From contig JAJVIM010000004.1 of NCBI GenBank assembly GCA_022071955.1, positions 62,001 through 126,000 on the forward strand: DNA of 64,000 nt, written 5' to 3'. Source of the stretch: Anaerolineae bacterium (GTDB lineage: Bacteria > Chloroflexota > Anaerolineae > 4572-78 > J111). Numbering within the stretch: the stretch's first letter is position 1; each line of letters begins with the position of its first letter. The notes beneath the pieces are model-generated. The model made no database searches, was not told the origin of the DNA, and saw nothing but the letters and a program-made list of their open reading frames with translations. Of this stretch, positions 16,853-25,115 are shown piece after piece. The position numbers were made by a program, and so were the translations under genes.

Positions 16853-17450
16853 AGTTCACTTTGGCGACCTGTATCTGGGTCAGAGATTCATGATGGATGG
16901 ACACTCTGGCCAAAAGTTGTTTCACGACGGCGGGATGTGGAAAGGCCTCTGGACCCACATGCACCCCTATGAGCCGGTCGAGCCGATTGAAGAACCCCAG
17001 TATGCGCCCCCGGTGTCGCCGGGGAATTTGTTTGGGTGGAGACCAGATGGGCAAATCATGACCAAAAGTTTGTTGTACTTTCTGGGAACCCAGAAAGTGC
17101 GCCCGCTATTTTGGGCGCATGGTAAGACCGTTTACGTTGAAACGGGGCGCTATTACATTGATAACGAATTGTACGGGGTCGAAGAGGGCAGTAACAAGGT
17201 GTACACGTTGACCGACAACGGGGGCGAGATTAACGTCTACCGGGTCAATCAGGAGGACGTGGGGCTGCCGTTTAATGGCTCGATCCCGACTGAAATAAGC
17301 TCCGGGTTCCCGGCTTTAACCGTGGAGACGGTGGCCATCTGGGTGTTCAACAAAATGCTGGGGCGGCCGGTTGAGTATGACTTCCGGGCGGAGGGGATTC
17401 CCCTGATCGGGTATGCGAAAGTGGGGGCGGAATGGAATTTAACGGCATAA
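16842..17450 (+). CDS. Unknown Gly/Tyr-rich beta protein
   Basis: 202 residues. Beta-strand-rich with many aromatics; the first ~50 residues contain HSGQKLFHDGGMWKGLW and a Pro/Glu-rich linker (about 43-62). Residues 100-140 (VYVETGRYYIDNELYGVEE) look like a second beta unit. No catalytic motif seen. Overlaps both neighbours. Confidence 0.76.
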   Translation: MANKVHFGDLYLGQRFMMDGHSGQKLFHDGGMWKGLWTHMHPYEPVEPIEEPQYAPPVSPGNLFGWRPDGQIMTKSLLYFLGTQKVRPLFWAHGKTVYVETGRYYIDNELYGVEEGSNKVYTLTDNGGEINVYRVNQEDVGLPFNGSIPTEISSGFPALTVETVAIWVFNKMLGRPVEYDFRAEGIPLIGYAKVGAEWNLTA

Positions 17451-17836
17451 CCTACCCGACTGAATTGCAGGCCCGATATGCGGTCTATCTCAAACTGGCC
17501 GGGTTCCCGGTGGTGTGCAATGGGGCGCTCTATTTCGAGTTGAGCCTGCCCGCGGTCGGGCTGCACCGGTTCAAGGTTTGGAGCCGCCACCGGGAAATGA
17601 TGGTGCCGTTCCAGTGGGAAACGGTCAAGGTGTTTTTGGGCAGCGTCCTGTCGGATTATCAATTGCAAAAGATGGCGCTGGTTGAGCCGGTTGGCGTCTT
17701 TGCCGGGTATGAAATCCGACGCATTCTGTACCCCGAACAGGGCGATGTCGAGCAAACGGTTCTGCCGGGCTTTTTTCAGTTGCACCCTGACCACGACAAA
17801 TTCAAAGCCGAAGCTATTGTTTGGAGGTTTTTATGA
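17432..17836 (+). CDS. Possible nuclease-fold small protein
   Basis: 134 residues. The N-terminal TELQARYAVYLKLAGFPVV resembles the ExxWAxFFxxLGIPxxYE opening common in phage and plasmid endonuclease-like proteins (helix then strand carrying an acidic residue). No complete PD-(D/E)XK set can be traced, so nuclease activity is not claimed. Starts 19 bp before the previous stop. Confidence 0.7.
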   Translation: MEFNGITYPTELQARYAVYLKLAGFPVVCNGALYFELSLPAVGLHRFKVWSRHREMMVPFQWETVKVFLGSVLSDYQLQKMALVEPVGVFAGYEIRRILYPEQGDVEQTVLPGFFQLHPDHDKFKAEAIVWRFL

Positions 17837-18342
17837 TCAGAGGCGGACATTTGAACGAAGTGCCGTTGCCGCATCGGCGGCGCTGGCCCGACGACCCGCA
17901 GCCGCGGGAAGTGGTCATTACAATTCTGACATGGGCGGGGTTGTCGCCGGGCGCGACCCATTTTCATCTGGACGTACATGAGGAGGACAACCCGATCTGG
18001 GACAGCCGCACCCAGCGCGAGGAGATGCCGGGACTGTACGAGGAAGTTGTGGATAAGCTGCGGGCCGAAGGCCGGGAAGTCAACCACGCTTATTGGGATG
18101 GCGTCTGTGGCTGGCGGGTGTGTTGGGATGACGAAGAGGGCAAGGGGCGCAAGGAGACCTCGATTCACAATTCGGCGGTCAGCGCTGTCGAAGCCGGGCG
18201 GCAATTGATTGCCGAGCGGTACAGCGACGGCGCGTGGCGGGTGCGCTCGACGGCGACCGACGAAACCACCGTGGAGTATTTTGAGCGGGTTATCCGGGAA
18301 TGGACCCCGGTGATCAAACGGGCGCGGCGGGAGGGCGACTGA
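17833..18342 (+). CDS. Unknown protein
   Basis: 169 residues from ATG 17833 (ATGA overlap with the previous stop, GGAGG at correct spacing). Opens IRGGHLNEVPLPHRRRW; middle with TILTWAGLSPGATHFHLDVHEE; C-terminus with Ala/Arg helices. No family recognised. Confidence 0.78.
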   Translation: MIRGGHLNEVPLPHRRRWPDDPQPREVVITILTWAGLSPGATHFHLDVHEEDNPIWDSRTQREEMPGLYEEVVDKLRAEGREVNHAYWDGVCGWRVCWDDEEGKGRKETSIHNSAVSAVEAGRQLIAERYSDGAWRVRSTATDETTVEYFERVIREWTPVIKRARREGD

Positions 18343-18363
18343 TGACAGACGGGAGGGTAGGGA

Positions 18364-18717
18364 ATGCTACACATTGGCTCAACTTTTGACGGAATCACCG
18401 GGGCCTGCTGGCCGCTGTACGAAGATAGTGGAATGGTGTTTGGCTTCCCGGACGACGAGCGGCGGCGGGTGCCGGTCGGCAGCATCACCTGGGTTAAAGG
18501 TGTTTCCTTGAATGGCTTTCAACCGGTCGCGGTGTTTGGGTCGGCGGTGCCGGAATGCGTCGCGCCGTTCGTTATGCCGGAACATAAGGTCAGTATCTTT
18601 TACCGGCTGGCCAACGGTAACTGTCATTTTGTGCGGGCCGCCAGCGATATGGCCGAAGTGACAGCCTTTGCGGCAATGACCGGGTTGCCGGTCGAGGCGG
18701 AGGTTTCTTGTGACTGA
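18364..18717 (+). CDS. Unknown small beta protein
   Basis: 117 residues, ATG 18364 behind GGGAGGGTAGGG. Glycine-, valine- and phenylalanine-rich, with GFPDDERRRVPVG near residue 27. No recognisable motif. The last codons overlap a GTG start for the next gene. Confidence 0.74.
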   Translation: MLHIGSTFDGITGACWPLYEDSGMVFGFPDDERRRVPVGSITWVKGVSLNGFQPVAVFGSAVPECVAPFVMPEHKVSIFYRLANGNCHFVRAASDMAEVTAFAAMTGLPVEAEVSCD

Positions 18718-18913
18718 AAATTCATCCAAAAGTGAAACGTTACCGTTTTTGGTGAAATCTCTGGTATTATTGATTGACCTGCTGGCGACATGGCCGCTGA
18801 TCGGGTTGGGGTATTTTGGCCGCGCTGTGGTTAAAGTCGGAGCGTGGATCGACTGTCAGGCGGTCGGCGCTGCCATTGACGTGCAGCTCAAAACCAATCG
18901 CTGGCGCAAATGA
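18710..18913 (+). CDS. Small protein with one hydrophobic segment
   Basis: 67 residues from GTG 18710 behind GGAGG. A stretch of about 24 hydrophobic residues (LPFLVKSLVLLIDLLATWPL) could be a membrane helix or amphipathic helix, with a basic C-terminus (KTNRWRK). Function unknown. Confidence 0.7.
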   Translation: MTENSSKSETLPFLVKSLVLLIDLLATWPLIGLGYFGRAVVKVGAWIDCQAVGAAIDVQLKTNRWRK

Positions 18914-18916
18914 CAA

Positions 18917-19930
18917 ATGCTGGACCTGCTTCATTACGCGGTAATCATCCTCTACTTTTCGGGGGGCAAGGATTCATTGGCGGCGCTCTTGCACCTGCTG
19001 GAGTTGGGCGTGCCCCCGGAGCGCATCGAGCTATGGCATCACGATGTCGATGGCCGGGCCGTGCCGGGCTGGGTGCCTCGCGGCCAACTGGGCTTGTTGG
19101 AGGACGAGTTGCCGGGCGGCTATCAATGGCTGATGGACTGGCCGGTGACGCCGCATTATTGCGATGCGGTGGGGGCGACGTTCGGGATTCCGGTTTATCA
19201 CGTCTGGCGGGATGGCGGCTTTCTGCGCGAGATGCTGCGCGACGGCCAAGTGACCGGCCGCACCTTTTTCGAGACGCCGTTCGGTTTAATGTGGAAGGAC
19301 GACCCGCGGCTGACCCGGACCGTACGCCGGATGTACCCCCAGCGCGGGGCGATCAATGCCGGGCGCTGGTGCAGCGCCAAGCTAAAAATAGACGTGGCGC
19401 GGGTGGCGCTGAACAACCAGCCCCGCTTTCGGGGGGCGAAGGTACTGACGGTCAGCGGCGAGCGGGCCGAGGAATCGCCAACGCGGGCCAGGTACGCCGA
19501 GTTCGAGACAGACAACCGGGCCGGGGGACGATGGGTAGACCGCTGGCGGCCGGTCCACGCCTGGCAGGAGACGCAGGTCTGGGAGATTATTGAGCGTTGG
19601 CGGGTCAACCCGCATCCGTGCTACAAGGCCGGATTCGGGCGTTGCTCGTGTATGTTTTGCATTTTTGGCAATCCCAACCAATGGGCGACGGCGCGGGCAA
19701 TCTCGCCGTCGCTGTTCGAGGTCAACGCGCATTACGAGCGCGAATTCAATCACACCATTATCAAAGGCACGGACATTACCAGTTTCGCCGACCGCGGCCA
19801 GCCCTATCCCTACGAGCCGGTGTACGCGGCGCAATGTATGGCCGACAGCTACACCGGGCCGGTTATTCTGGAGCCTGGGGCATGGCGACGGCCGCTGGGG
19901 GCGTTTGGCGAGAGCGCCGGGCCGACATAA
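18917..19930 (+). CDS. PP-loop ATPase, PAPS-reductase-like (first of three)
   Basis: 337 residues. The pyrophosphatase loop SGGKDS lies at 15-20, right after strand VIILYF. Residues about 230-250 carry a cysteine cluster of the form Cx(n)GRCSCMFC that could hold a metal or Fe-S cluster. Enzymes of this adenine-nucleotide alpha-hydrolase group activate sulfate, tRNA bases or DNA (DndC) through AMP transfer. Phage and plasmid PAPS-reductase-like proteins are often of unknown substrate; here no cysH, cysD or dnd partner is present. Confidence 0.87.
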   Translation: MLDLLHYAVIILYFSGGKDSLAALLHLLELGVPPERIELWHHDVDGRAVPGWVPRGQLGLLEDELPGGYQWLMDWPVTPHYCDAVGATFGIPVYHVWRDGGFLREMLRDGQVTGRTFFETPFGLMWKDDPRLTRTVRRMYPQRGAINAGRWCSAKLKIDVARVALNNQPRFRGAKVLTVSGERAEESPTRARYAEFETDNRAGGRWVDRWRPVHAWQETQVWEIIERWRVNPHPCYKAGFGRCSCMFCIFGNPNQWATARAISPSLFEVNAHYEREFNHTIIKGTDITSFADRGQPYPYEPVYAAQCMADSYTGPVILEPGAWRRPLGAFGESAGPT

Positions 19931-19938
19931 GGAGAATG

Positions 19939-20157
19939 ATGAACCAGACACAGGAGTTGATCAAGGCAGTCAATGAATTGGCGCGGGAAATCAAGCGCGG
20001 CAGGCAGAAGGCCAAGCGGACGACATGTGCGGGCGGCTGCGGGCAGTTGGTGCTGGGCGGCGGCGTTTGCCGTAAATGCCGCCGCAAGCGAGACGTGTTT
20101 TACCGTCGCCGCGGGCAGGCAGGGCGGCGGGCGGAGCGCGAGCAAGGAGAATCGTAG
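19939..20157 (+). CDS. Small basic zinc-ribbon protein
   Basis: 72 residues from ATG 19939; the ATG one codon upstream lies too close to AAGGAG. A Lys/Arg-rich helix is followed by a Cys4 zinc ribbon (Cys30-x3-Cys34 ... Cys44-x2-Cys47) and an Arg-rich tail. Probably a nucleic-acid-binding small protein. The TAG is immediately followed by the next ATG. Confidence 0.75.
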   Translation: MNQTQELIKAVNELAREIKRGRQKAKRTTCAGGCGQLVLGGGVCRKCRRKRDVFYRRRGQAGRRAEREQGES

Positions 20158-20634
20158 ATGGATGGGCCGCAGGATTCAATGTTACGCAAGGCGATTTTGA
20201 GGCAGGAAGTCGAGGGCCTGCCGCTGCCGGTGGGCAGTTTGGTCGTACTCGATTTTGCGCCCTCGTATGTCCACGTTCACTGGCCGGAAAAACGGCAGAT
20301 GTTCCGCTTTGTTTCAACTGAGGACGGCGATTACCGGGAAACATGGGAAGTCATTGGCGTGCCGGAAAAGGAGGAGTATCCAAATTATTTGCACCCGTAT
20401 TACGTGGACGGGTTCGCTTTTTATGGCTCCCATCTGTATCTCGATTCGCTGTGGCTGAATCGTGACGGGTTGGGCAAGCTGACCGAGATCGCGGCGATGA
20501 TGGGTAAGGACCTCAAGGCTGATTTTCCGCACGCCCAGGCGTTTTGCAAGTGGTTCATGTCGTTGTACCAGGACGGGATATATCTGGAGGATTTGAAAAA
20601 AGCGTATGGCCACCCGGCAACTGCCGCTGTTTGA
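20158..20634 (+). CDS. Unknown protein
   Basis: 158 residues. Beta-rich first half (GSLVVLDFAPSYVHVHW) and helical second half with HAQAFCKWFMSLYQDG. No recognised domain. Directly abuts the zinc-ribbon gene and overlaps the following PP-loop gene by 29 bp. Confidence 0.77.
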   Translation: MDGPQDSMLRKAILRQEVEGLPLPVGSLVVLDFAPSYVHVHWPEKRQMFRFVSTEDGDYRETWEVIGVPEKEEYPNYLHPYYVDGFAFYGSHLYLDSLWLNRDGLGKLTEIAAMMGKDLKADFPHAQAFCKWFMSLYQDGIYLEDLKKAYGHPATAAV

Positions 20635-21547
20635 CCTGCCGGTCAGGCTGGAGAATGGAGCGATTGTTGGGCCGCTGCCAGCCGGTTCGCCGCTGGTGGT
20701 GTCGTATGGCATCGGCACGGATTCAACGGCGTTGATCGTCGAATTGCAGCGGCGGGGTATCAGGCCGGACGCGATTCTGTTCAGTAATCCGGGTAACGAA
20801 AAGGTGATCACCTACGAGTACATCGCCGTGATGGATAGTTGGCTGGCGACGGTCGATTTTCCGCCGCTGACGATTGTCCGCTACCAGCCGCAGAAATTCA
20901 AATGGAACCCGTACCGGACCCTGGCCGGGAACTGCATCAGCAATCGGACTTTGCCCTCGCTGGCGTTTGGGTACAAATCCTGTTCGCTTAAGTGGAAAGG
21001 GGCGGTGCTGGACAAAGAGGTCACCCACCAGTTTGGCGGCCAGCCGGTCTATCGGGCTGTTGGCTACGATTGCAGCCCAAAGGATATGCGCCGGTTTGCG
21101 ACGGCCAGCGGCAAGGCCAACAAAGAGCGACCCGATGATGTGTTTATTTACCCGCTCCAGGTGTGGGGTTACGACCGGCGCGATTGCGAGCGCATCATCG
21201 ACGAGGCCGGGCTACCCCAGCCAGGCAAGAGTTCGTGCCATTTCTGCCCGGCGATGAAGCCGGAAGAAGTCGATGAGTTACCGTTGGAGCAACTGGTCGG
21301 GATTGTGGTCATCGAGGCCAACGCCTCGCCCAATTTGGAGACGGTGGCTGGATTGTGGCGCAAGAGCCGGATAACGGATTACATCCGGGAGCGGGGATTG
21401 CTGCCGGGTGACGTTATCGACCGGCTGTGGGCCAAATGGAGCGGAGCGCGGGTTATCACGGATATGCAGCTTTTGTCAGAAGATGTCTTAAATCAGGAAA
21501 TCATAAACGTTATGGAGGAAATCAGTGGAAAAGTACAAGTTGTCTGA
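20606..21547 (+). CDS. PP-loop ATPase, PAPS-reductase-like (second of three)
   Basis: 313 residues. The P-loop is SYGIGTDS (33-40), a variant of SGGxDS with T for the usual K/Q. A CHFC pair at Cys211/Cys214, in KSSCHFCPAM, sits where phage-type PAPS-reductase-like proteins carry a conserved CxxC. Unlike its neighbour at 18917 it has an N-terminal extension of about 25 residues. Substrate unknown. Confidence 0.86.
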   Translation: MATRQLPLFDLPVRLENGAIVGPLPAGSPLVVSYGIGTDSTALIVELQRRGIRPDAILFSNPGNEKVITYEYIAVMDSWLATVDFPPLTIVRYQPQKFKWNPYRTLAGNCISNRTLPSLAFGYKSCSLKWKGAVLDKEVTHQFGGQPVYRAVGYDCSPKDMRRFATASGKANKERPDDVFIYPLQVWGYDRRDCERIIDEAGLPQPGKSSCHFCPAMKPEEVDELPLEQLVGIVVIEANASPNLETVAGLWRKSRITDYIRERGLLPGDVIDRLWAKWSGARVITDMQLLSEDVLNQEIINVMEEISGKVQVV

Positions 21548-22028
21548 TGTTGAAGTCATTGAAGCGGTGCCGGTGGTGCGGATGGTAACCGTGCCGGTCA
21601 TCCCCTCTGGTGCGCCGGTCGAGTTGAGCTACGAGATGGTGCAGGTGACGGCCCGGCTGCGCTTTGAGGGCACGCTGGCGGCGGTGGTGGTCCGCCGCGA
21701 CCTGCCGATTCAGGCCTGGACACAGCGGGATGAAAACGACATGACCCCGCTCTTTGCCGAGGTTGATCACATCGAAGTGCCGGAAACATCGGCGCTCGAA
21801 AAGTTTGCGGCGTTTCTGGATGAGTACGGCCTGCGCTGCGAGTTTGAGCGGGACTGGCCCCATGACCCGATCTGGTATCTGGACGTACACCGGCCCAGGA
21901 ATGGCTCGCCGCACACCCACATCACCCTGAGCGACGGGGATTTTGGGCAGGCGATTCAGCGGGCCATGAGTGAGGTTGAGCGGGCGGGTTGGAAGGTGAA
22001 GGGGGTGAAGCGTGAATCCGGTCGATGA
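21525..22028 (+). CDS. Unknown protein
   Basis: 167 residues from GTG 21525, preceded by GGAGGAA. Valine-rich N-terminal beta region, then an alpha/beta part with HPRNGSPHT-like turn VHRPRNGSPHTHITL (about 125-139) and a final helix. No known family. Confidence 0.77.
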   Translation: MEKYKLSDVEVIEAVPVVRMVTVPVIPSGAPVELSYEMVQVTARLRFEGTLAAVVVRRDLPIQAWTQRDENDMTPLFAEVDHIEVPETSALEKFAAFLDEYGLRCEFERDWPHDPIWYLDVHRPRNGSPHTHITLSDGDFGQAIQRAMSEVERAGWKVKGVKRESGR

Positions 22029-22590
22029 TTACGTCTACCAACCGCTAGACTGGCAACAACGGATTGGCTACAAAAGCGACCCGAAGGCTTGCCGCCATGA
22101 CGCCTGGGATGATCGTCTGGGGCGGGTGCAGCAGTGTAGCCGCAAACCCAAACACATGATTGGCGGTTTTGGTTTTTGCGCCCAGCACGCCAAACGGGTG
22201 CGCGAAAAGATTGGGCTGGAACCGGTGGGCGGGCTGAGCGCGGACGCGCAGGCGGTCTATGACCTGATGGCCATCAAGTACATCGAAAAGGGCTATATGT
22301 ATTCCGGGTCGGTGTCAGCGACTCCCGGCACATTGGGGAAACTGTTTTCCGGGGGCAAAATGCAGGCCATTGACCGGATGTACGATGCCATGAAGGAGCT
22401 GGTAGAAAGGGGGCTGGCCCAACGCCGGGACTGTCAGGCCTACGCTATTGAGCTACCGGCAGCGAAACGGGCCGAGTTGATAAGGCGGCACCGGCTGGCC
22501 GAGGTTTGGGAAAAAGAAGCGCCGCATTTCTACCCCAATGCCGAGCACGGCGAAGTGACACAGGTGATCGAGGCAGTAAAGCGTGGATGA
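22012..22590 (+). CDS. Zinc-binding, winged-helix-like protein
   Basis: 192 residues from GTG 22012. The N-terminal ~65 residues have a Cys/His set (CRHD..., QQCSRKPK, FGFCAQHAKRV) that resembles a treble-clef zinc finger. The middle (SADAQAVYDLMAIKYIEKG to LVERGLAQRR, about 75-140) looks like a winged helix. A DNA-binding role is plausible but inferred. Confidence 0.74.
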   Translation: MNPVDDYVYQPLDWQQRIGYKSDPKACRHDAWDDRLGRVQQCSRKPKHMIGGFGFCAQHAKRVREKIGLEPVGGLSADAQAVYDLMAIKYIEKGYMYSGSVSATPGTLGKLFSGGKMQAIDRMYDAMKELVERGLAQRRDCQAYAIELPAAKRAELIRRHRLAEVWEKEAPHFYPNAEHGEVTQVIEAVKRG

Positions 22591-22975
22591 TAATTCTCTG
22601 TTTGTTGATCACAGACTAAACAAGAAGGCAGTGACTCAACTGCTCAATAAACCGGAGTGCGGCATTGAACGTGTACCCGTAGATGATTTCAGATTTAGCA
22701 GCACGTTGCCTTATGTCAGAAACGAGAGAGGCTTGTTTTATCACCCCGACCACTTTTTTATTGACCTACGGCACGACCATGTGTGGATCAGGTCAGGCGT
22801 TGAGATAGGGCCAAATGGTGGTTGGCACTGGAAAACGGAAGTCCACAAAACGTATCGTTCGTGTGACGTGGAAACCTTTTCGGATTTGTTGCGGGTGCTG
22901 GCTGAACACATCCCTGCCATGAAGGATTTTCCTCATCACAATTTAGATGCGCTCGATGGGGGTAGCGGCGGATGA
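22583..22975 (+). CDS. Unknown protein
   Basis: 130 residues from GTG 22583 (8-bp overlap). Alternating charged and aromatic residues with GPNGGWHWKTEVHKTYRSC near residue 75. Lower GC than its neighbours. Function not recognised. Confidence 0.74.
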   Translation: MDDNSLFVDHRLNKKAVTQLLNKPECGIERVPVDDFRFSSTLPYVRNERGLFYHPDHFFIDLRHDHVWIRSGVEIGPNGGWHWKTEVHKTYRSCDVETFSDLLRVLAEHIPAMKDFPHHNLDALDGGSGG

Positions 22976-23241
22976 ATCGGCACGGCACGCCGCGGGGTAA
23001 GGTTCGCTACGAGTTACTGGTCGGCTCATATGGCGGCGGCCAGGACTCGACGGCGATTCTGTACCGCTGGATCGATGACCCTGATTTCCGGGCTGCGTAC
23101 TCGTTGGAGTGGGGCTGGGACCGGCGCGACGCCCAGATGTTTATGTTCTCGACCGGGCGGCCGGTGCCCTGCCAAGAACGGTGGTACAATGTCTACCCTA
23201 TCCCCCGGGCACGGCGCTCTTGCAGGATGAGGCTGTTGTAG
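22972..23241 (+). pseudogene. Truncated PP-loop ATPase (third of three) at the block 1 junction
   Basis: ATG 22972 (ATGA overlap) opens a frame with the P-loop SYGGGQDSTA at about residues 19-28, the same family as the genes at 18917 and 20606. Coding similarity stops near residue 73 and the frame then runs backwards over the 3' end of the minus-strand panE gene, ending after only 89 residues instead of about 300. The gene has therefore lost its C-terminal three quarters, including the CxxC region, through a deletion or rearrangement at about 23190-23210. Confidence 0.8.
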
Positions 23242-24122
23242 ATAAACTGGTTGAGCGGGGTGGCGATGGCTACTTCCCGGCCCAGACGCACCACCGCCCC
23301 GGTTTGCGCCTCCAGTTCAGATGGTAGACCATTCATTATGTCTCGCTGCATCGAGGTCGTAGCTTCCGGTGGAAAAGTGTCCACAAAGGCCATCGTCCTG
23401 GCCAGGATGTCTGCGACCAAATTGACCCCTCGCCCCCGCGCCACAACCTCGATTTCCCGCATCGTTTCCCACAGCATCTGCCGGGTCGGTTCATAGTCCC
23501 GAATGTCACCAATCGTGGCCCCGGTTACCGCGCCCATACCGCTCAGTGCCGTCACGAGCAGGAACTTTTCCCACAAGGCGGCTTCAATGTCGCTTGAAAG
23601 CTCAACCGCCACTCTGGTATCGCTCAGACAGCGGTGCAGCCGTTCGGCCGGGCCGGTGATCTGGCCATCAAGCTGGCCAAAGATAATCGTGGGCTGGACA
23701 CCCACGTGTCTGACCTGGCCCGGCTTTTCCAGCTCAAAAAAGCCGCGCACCAACCCGGCCAGAGTCTGCTCTGCCCCGACATAGGTCGCCACGACTGACG
23801 CGGCTTCAACCCCGTTTTGCAGAGTCAGAAAGCGAGTCTGTGCGCCCTTTAGGGCAGGTAATTGCCGGGCCACGGCCTCGATCTGCCAGCTTTTGACGCT
23901 AATCAGGACAAAATCGGCCGCGCCTATAGCCGTCACATCGTCCGTGGCGGTCACCGCCGGCAGGTGTATTTCTTCATCCTCGTGGCACAGGATAAGTCCC
24001 GTTGCTCGCAGGGCGCGCAGTTGCGGTCCGCGAGCCACAAACACCACCTCCTGGCCCGCCAGTTGCAGTTGAGCGCCAAAATAGCTGCCGACCGCGCCGC
24101 TGCCAATCATCACAAATTTCAT
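23193..24122 (-). CDS. panE: 2-dehydropantoate 2-reductase (ketopantoate reductase)
   Basis: 309 residues from ATG 24122; the frame extends 21 residues further upstream without support. N-terminal Rossmann motif FVMIGSGAVGSYFGAQL, a central VLISVKSWQ segment and catalytic Lys in EKFLLVTALSGMGAVTGAT, typical of the PanE/ApbA family that makes pantoate for coenzyme A with NADPH. Length is normal for the family. Its last codons touch the truncated PP-loop gene, so only a few terminal residues (RGIG) may be altered by the junction. Confidence 0.92.
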   Translation of the reverse strand: MKFVMIGSGAVGSYFGAQLQLAGQEVVFVARGPQLRALRATGLILCHEDEEIHLPAVTATDDVTAIGAADFVLISVKSWQIEAVARQLPALKGAQTRFLTLQNGVEAASVVATYVGAEQTLAGLVRGFFELEKPGQVRHVGVQPTIIFGQLDGQITGPAERLHRCLSDTRVAVELSSDIEAALWEKFLLVTALSGMGAVTGATIGDIRDYEPTRQMLWETMREIEVVARGRGVNLVADILARTMAFVDTFPPEATTSMQRDIMNGLPSELEAQTGAVVRLGREVAIATPLNQFIYNSLILQERRARGIG

Positions 24123-24177
24123 CAGGTTATTTTCTCCTCGTTCAACTCGGTCCAACGATGTTTTTGCTCCGCCGGCC

Positions 24178-24534
24178 TTACTCATCTACCGGCCGGGCCA
24201 GCCGTTCGACCAGCAGGGCCGCATCGCTGAACCAGCTTGGATTGCGCCCGGCCAGTTCGTAGCTGCCATCGCTTTGCAGCAGCAGTGCAATCGTCTCCAG
24301 CACCGCCGCAATTTCCTGCGGCGTGATCAGCACATCGCCCAGATACGGGCGCGGCTCAAGCTCGGCGGCCACGCAGCGTTCCCGAATGATATACAGCAGC
24401 GTGACCAGGTGCGGCGTGGCTTCGCCGTGCGGCCCGCCAAGCTGGACAGCTTCGTCTGCGGCGATGAAAGCCAGGTTTTCGGCCGCGGCCAACGCGGCGG
24501 ATTGAAGACGTGGAGGTAGCGGCGGCAAACTCAT
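24178..24534 (-). CDS. Unknown helical protein
   Basis: 118 residues, Ala/Leu-rich and mostly helical (SAALAAAENLAFIAADEAVQ at 13-32). Third of three coupled minus-strand genes at 24.2-25.0 kb, overlapping its upstream neighbour by ATGA. Not recognised. Confidence 0.7.
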   Translation of the reverse strand: MSLPPLPPRLQSAALAAAENLAFIAADEAVQLGGPHGEATPHLVTLLYIIRERCVAAELEPRPYLGDVLITPQEIAAVLETIALLLQSDGSYELAGRNPSWFSDAALLVERLARPVDE

Positions 24535-24818
24535 TGGGCGGCCTCCGACGGATTGGCCTCGACGTACTCACGGGCGGCCTGTGCGGCTAACTGCGCCCAC
24601 TCGGCGTCCAGTAGCAGGTCATCCCAGTTGAACTGTTCGCGCAGCAGGTTGCGGACGTGCGTTCCAAACCCGAAATGCCATTCTTGCGGCCACTGTTCGG
24701 TGTATATGAAGTCGTGCAGCGAGAGCAGCGTGTCGCGGTCAAAGCAGGTCTGTAGGTAGGCAATGGCCACCTGTCGCTGGCCTTCGGTGATGAAGTTCTG
24801 CGGCGGCAGCGTGGTCAT
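24531..24818 (-). CDS. Unknown small protein
   Basis: 95 residues from ATG 24818, chosen because it overlaps the stop of the gene before it (ATGA); an upstream in-frame ATG at 24845 is less likely. Contains RQVAIAYLQTCFDRDTLLSL and FGTHVRNLLREQFNWDD. The spacing of DRDTLLSLHDF and FG-x-x-VRN resembles the DUF6794-type immunity-like helical proteins, but I cannot assign it. Confidence 0.68.
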   Translation of the reverse strand: MTTLPPQNFITEGQRQVAIAYLQTCFDRDTLLSLHDFIYTEQWPQEWHFGFGTHVRNLLREQFNWDDLLLDAEWAQLAAQAAREYVEANPSEAAQ

Positions 24819-25042
24819 CGCGTCGCCTCCCAGCCCAGCAGCCACCGCAGGTGGGCCAGCACCATCTCCTCTTGTTCCGGGTTGATGTCCGGGCGAGGCA
24901 GCGTCAATTCAGCGCTATCTGCCTCGCCGACCTCGATCAGCAGTTGTGCCAGGCCGCACTCAAAGGCGGCCTGCGCCTTCCCCGGTGGGAGTCCCAGATT
25001 ATCCACAAAATTTTGCCATTGGTCAGGCAGGGTGTTGCTCAT
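24815..25042 (-). CDS. Unknown small acidic protein
   Basis: 75 residues, starting at ATG 25042 with GGAGG upstream on the minus strand. Helical and acidic, with WQNFVDNLGLPPGKAQAAF at 8-26. First of the three coupled genes. Not recognised. Confidence 0.7.
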   Translation of the reverse strand: MSNTLPDQWQNFVDNLGLPPGKAQAAFECGLAQLLIEVGEADSAELTLPRPDINPEQEEMVLAHLRWLLGWEATR

Positions 25043-25115
25043 TAGTTCCCTCCAAAAGTTTGTTAGCCAGAGTTACTGGTTAACGTCCAGTTATCCGGCT
25101 AAAAAGCGACTTTGT

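Noticed and set aside
18910-19593. 227-codon plus-strand frame overlapping the first PP-loop gene
   Set aside because: The PP-loop frame has SGGKDS and the Cys cluster; this frame is Arg/Gly/Ala-rich with no motif.
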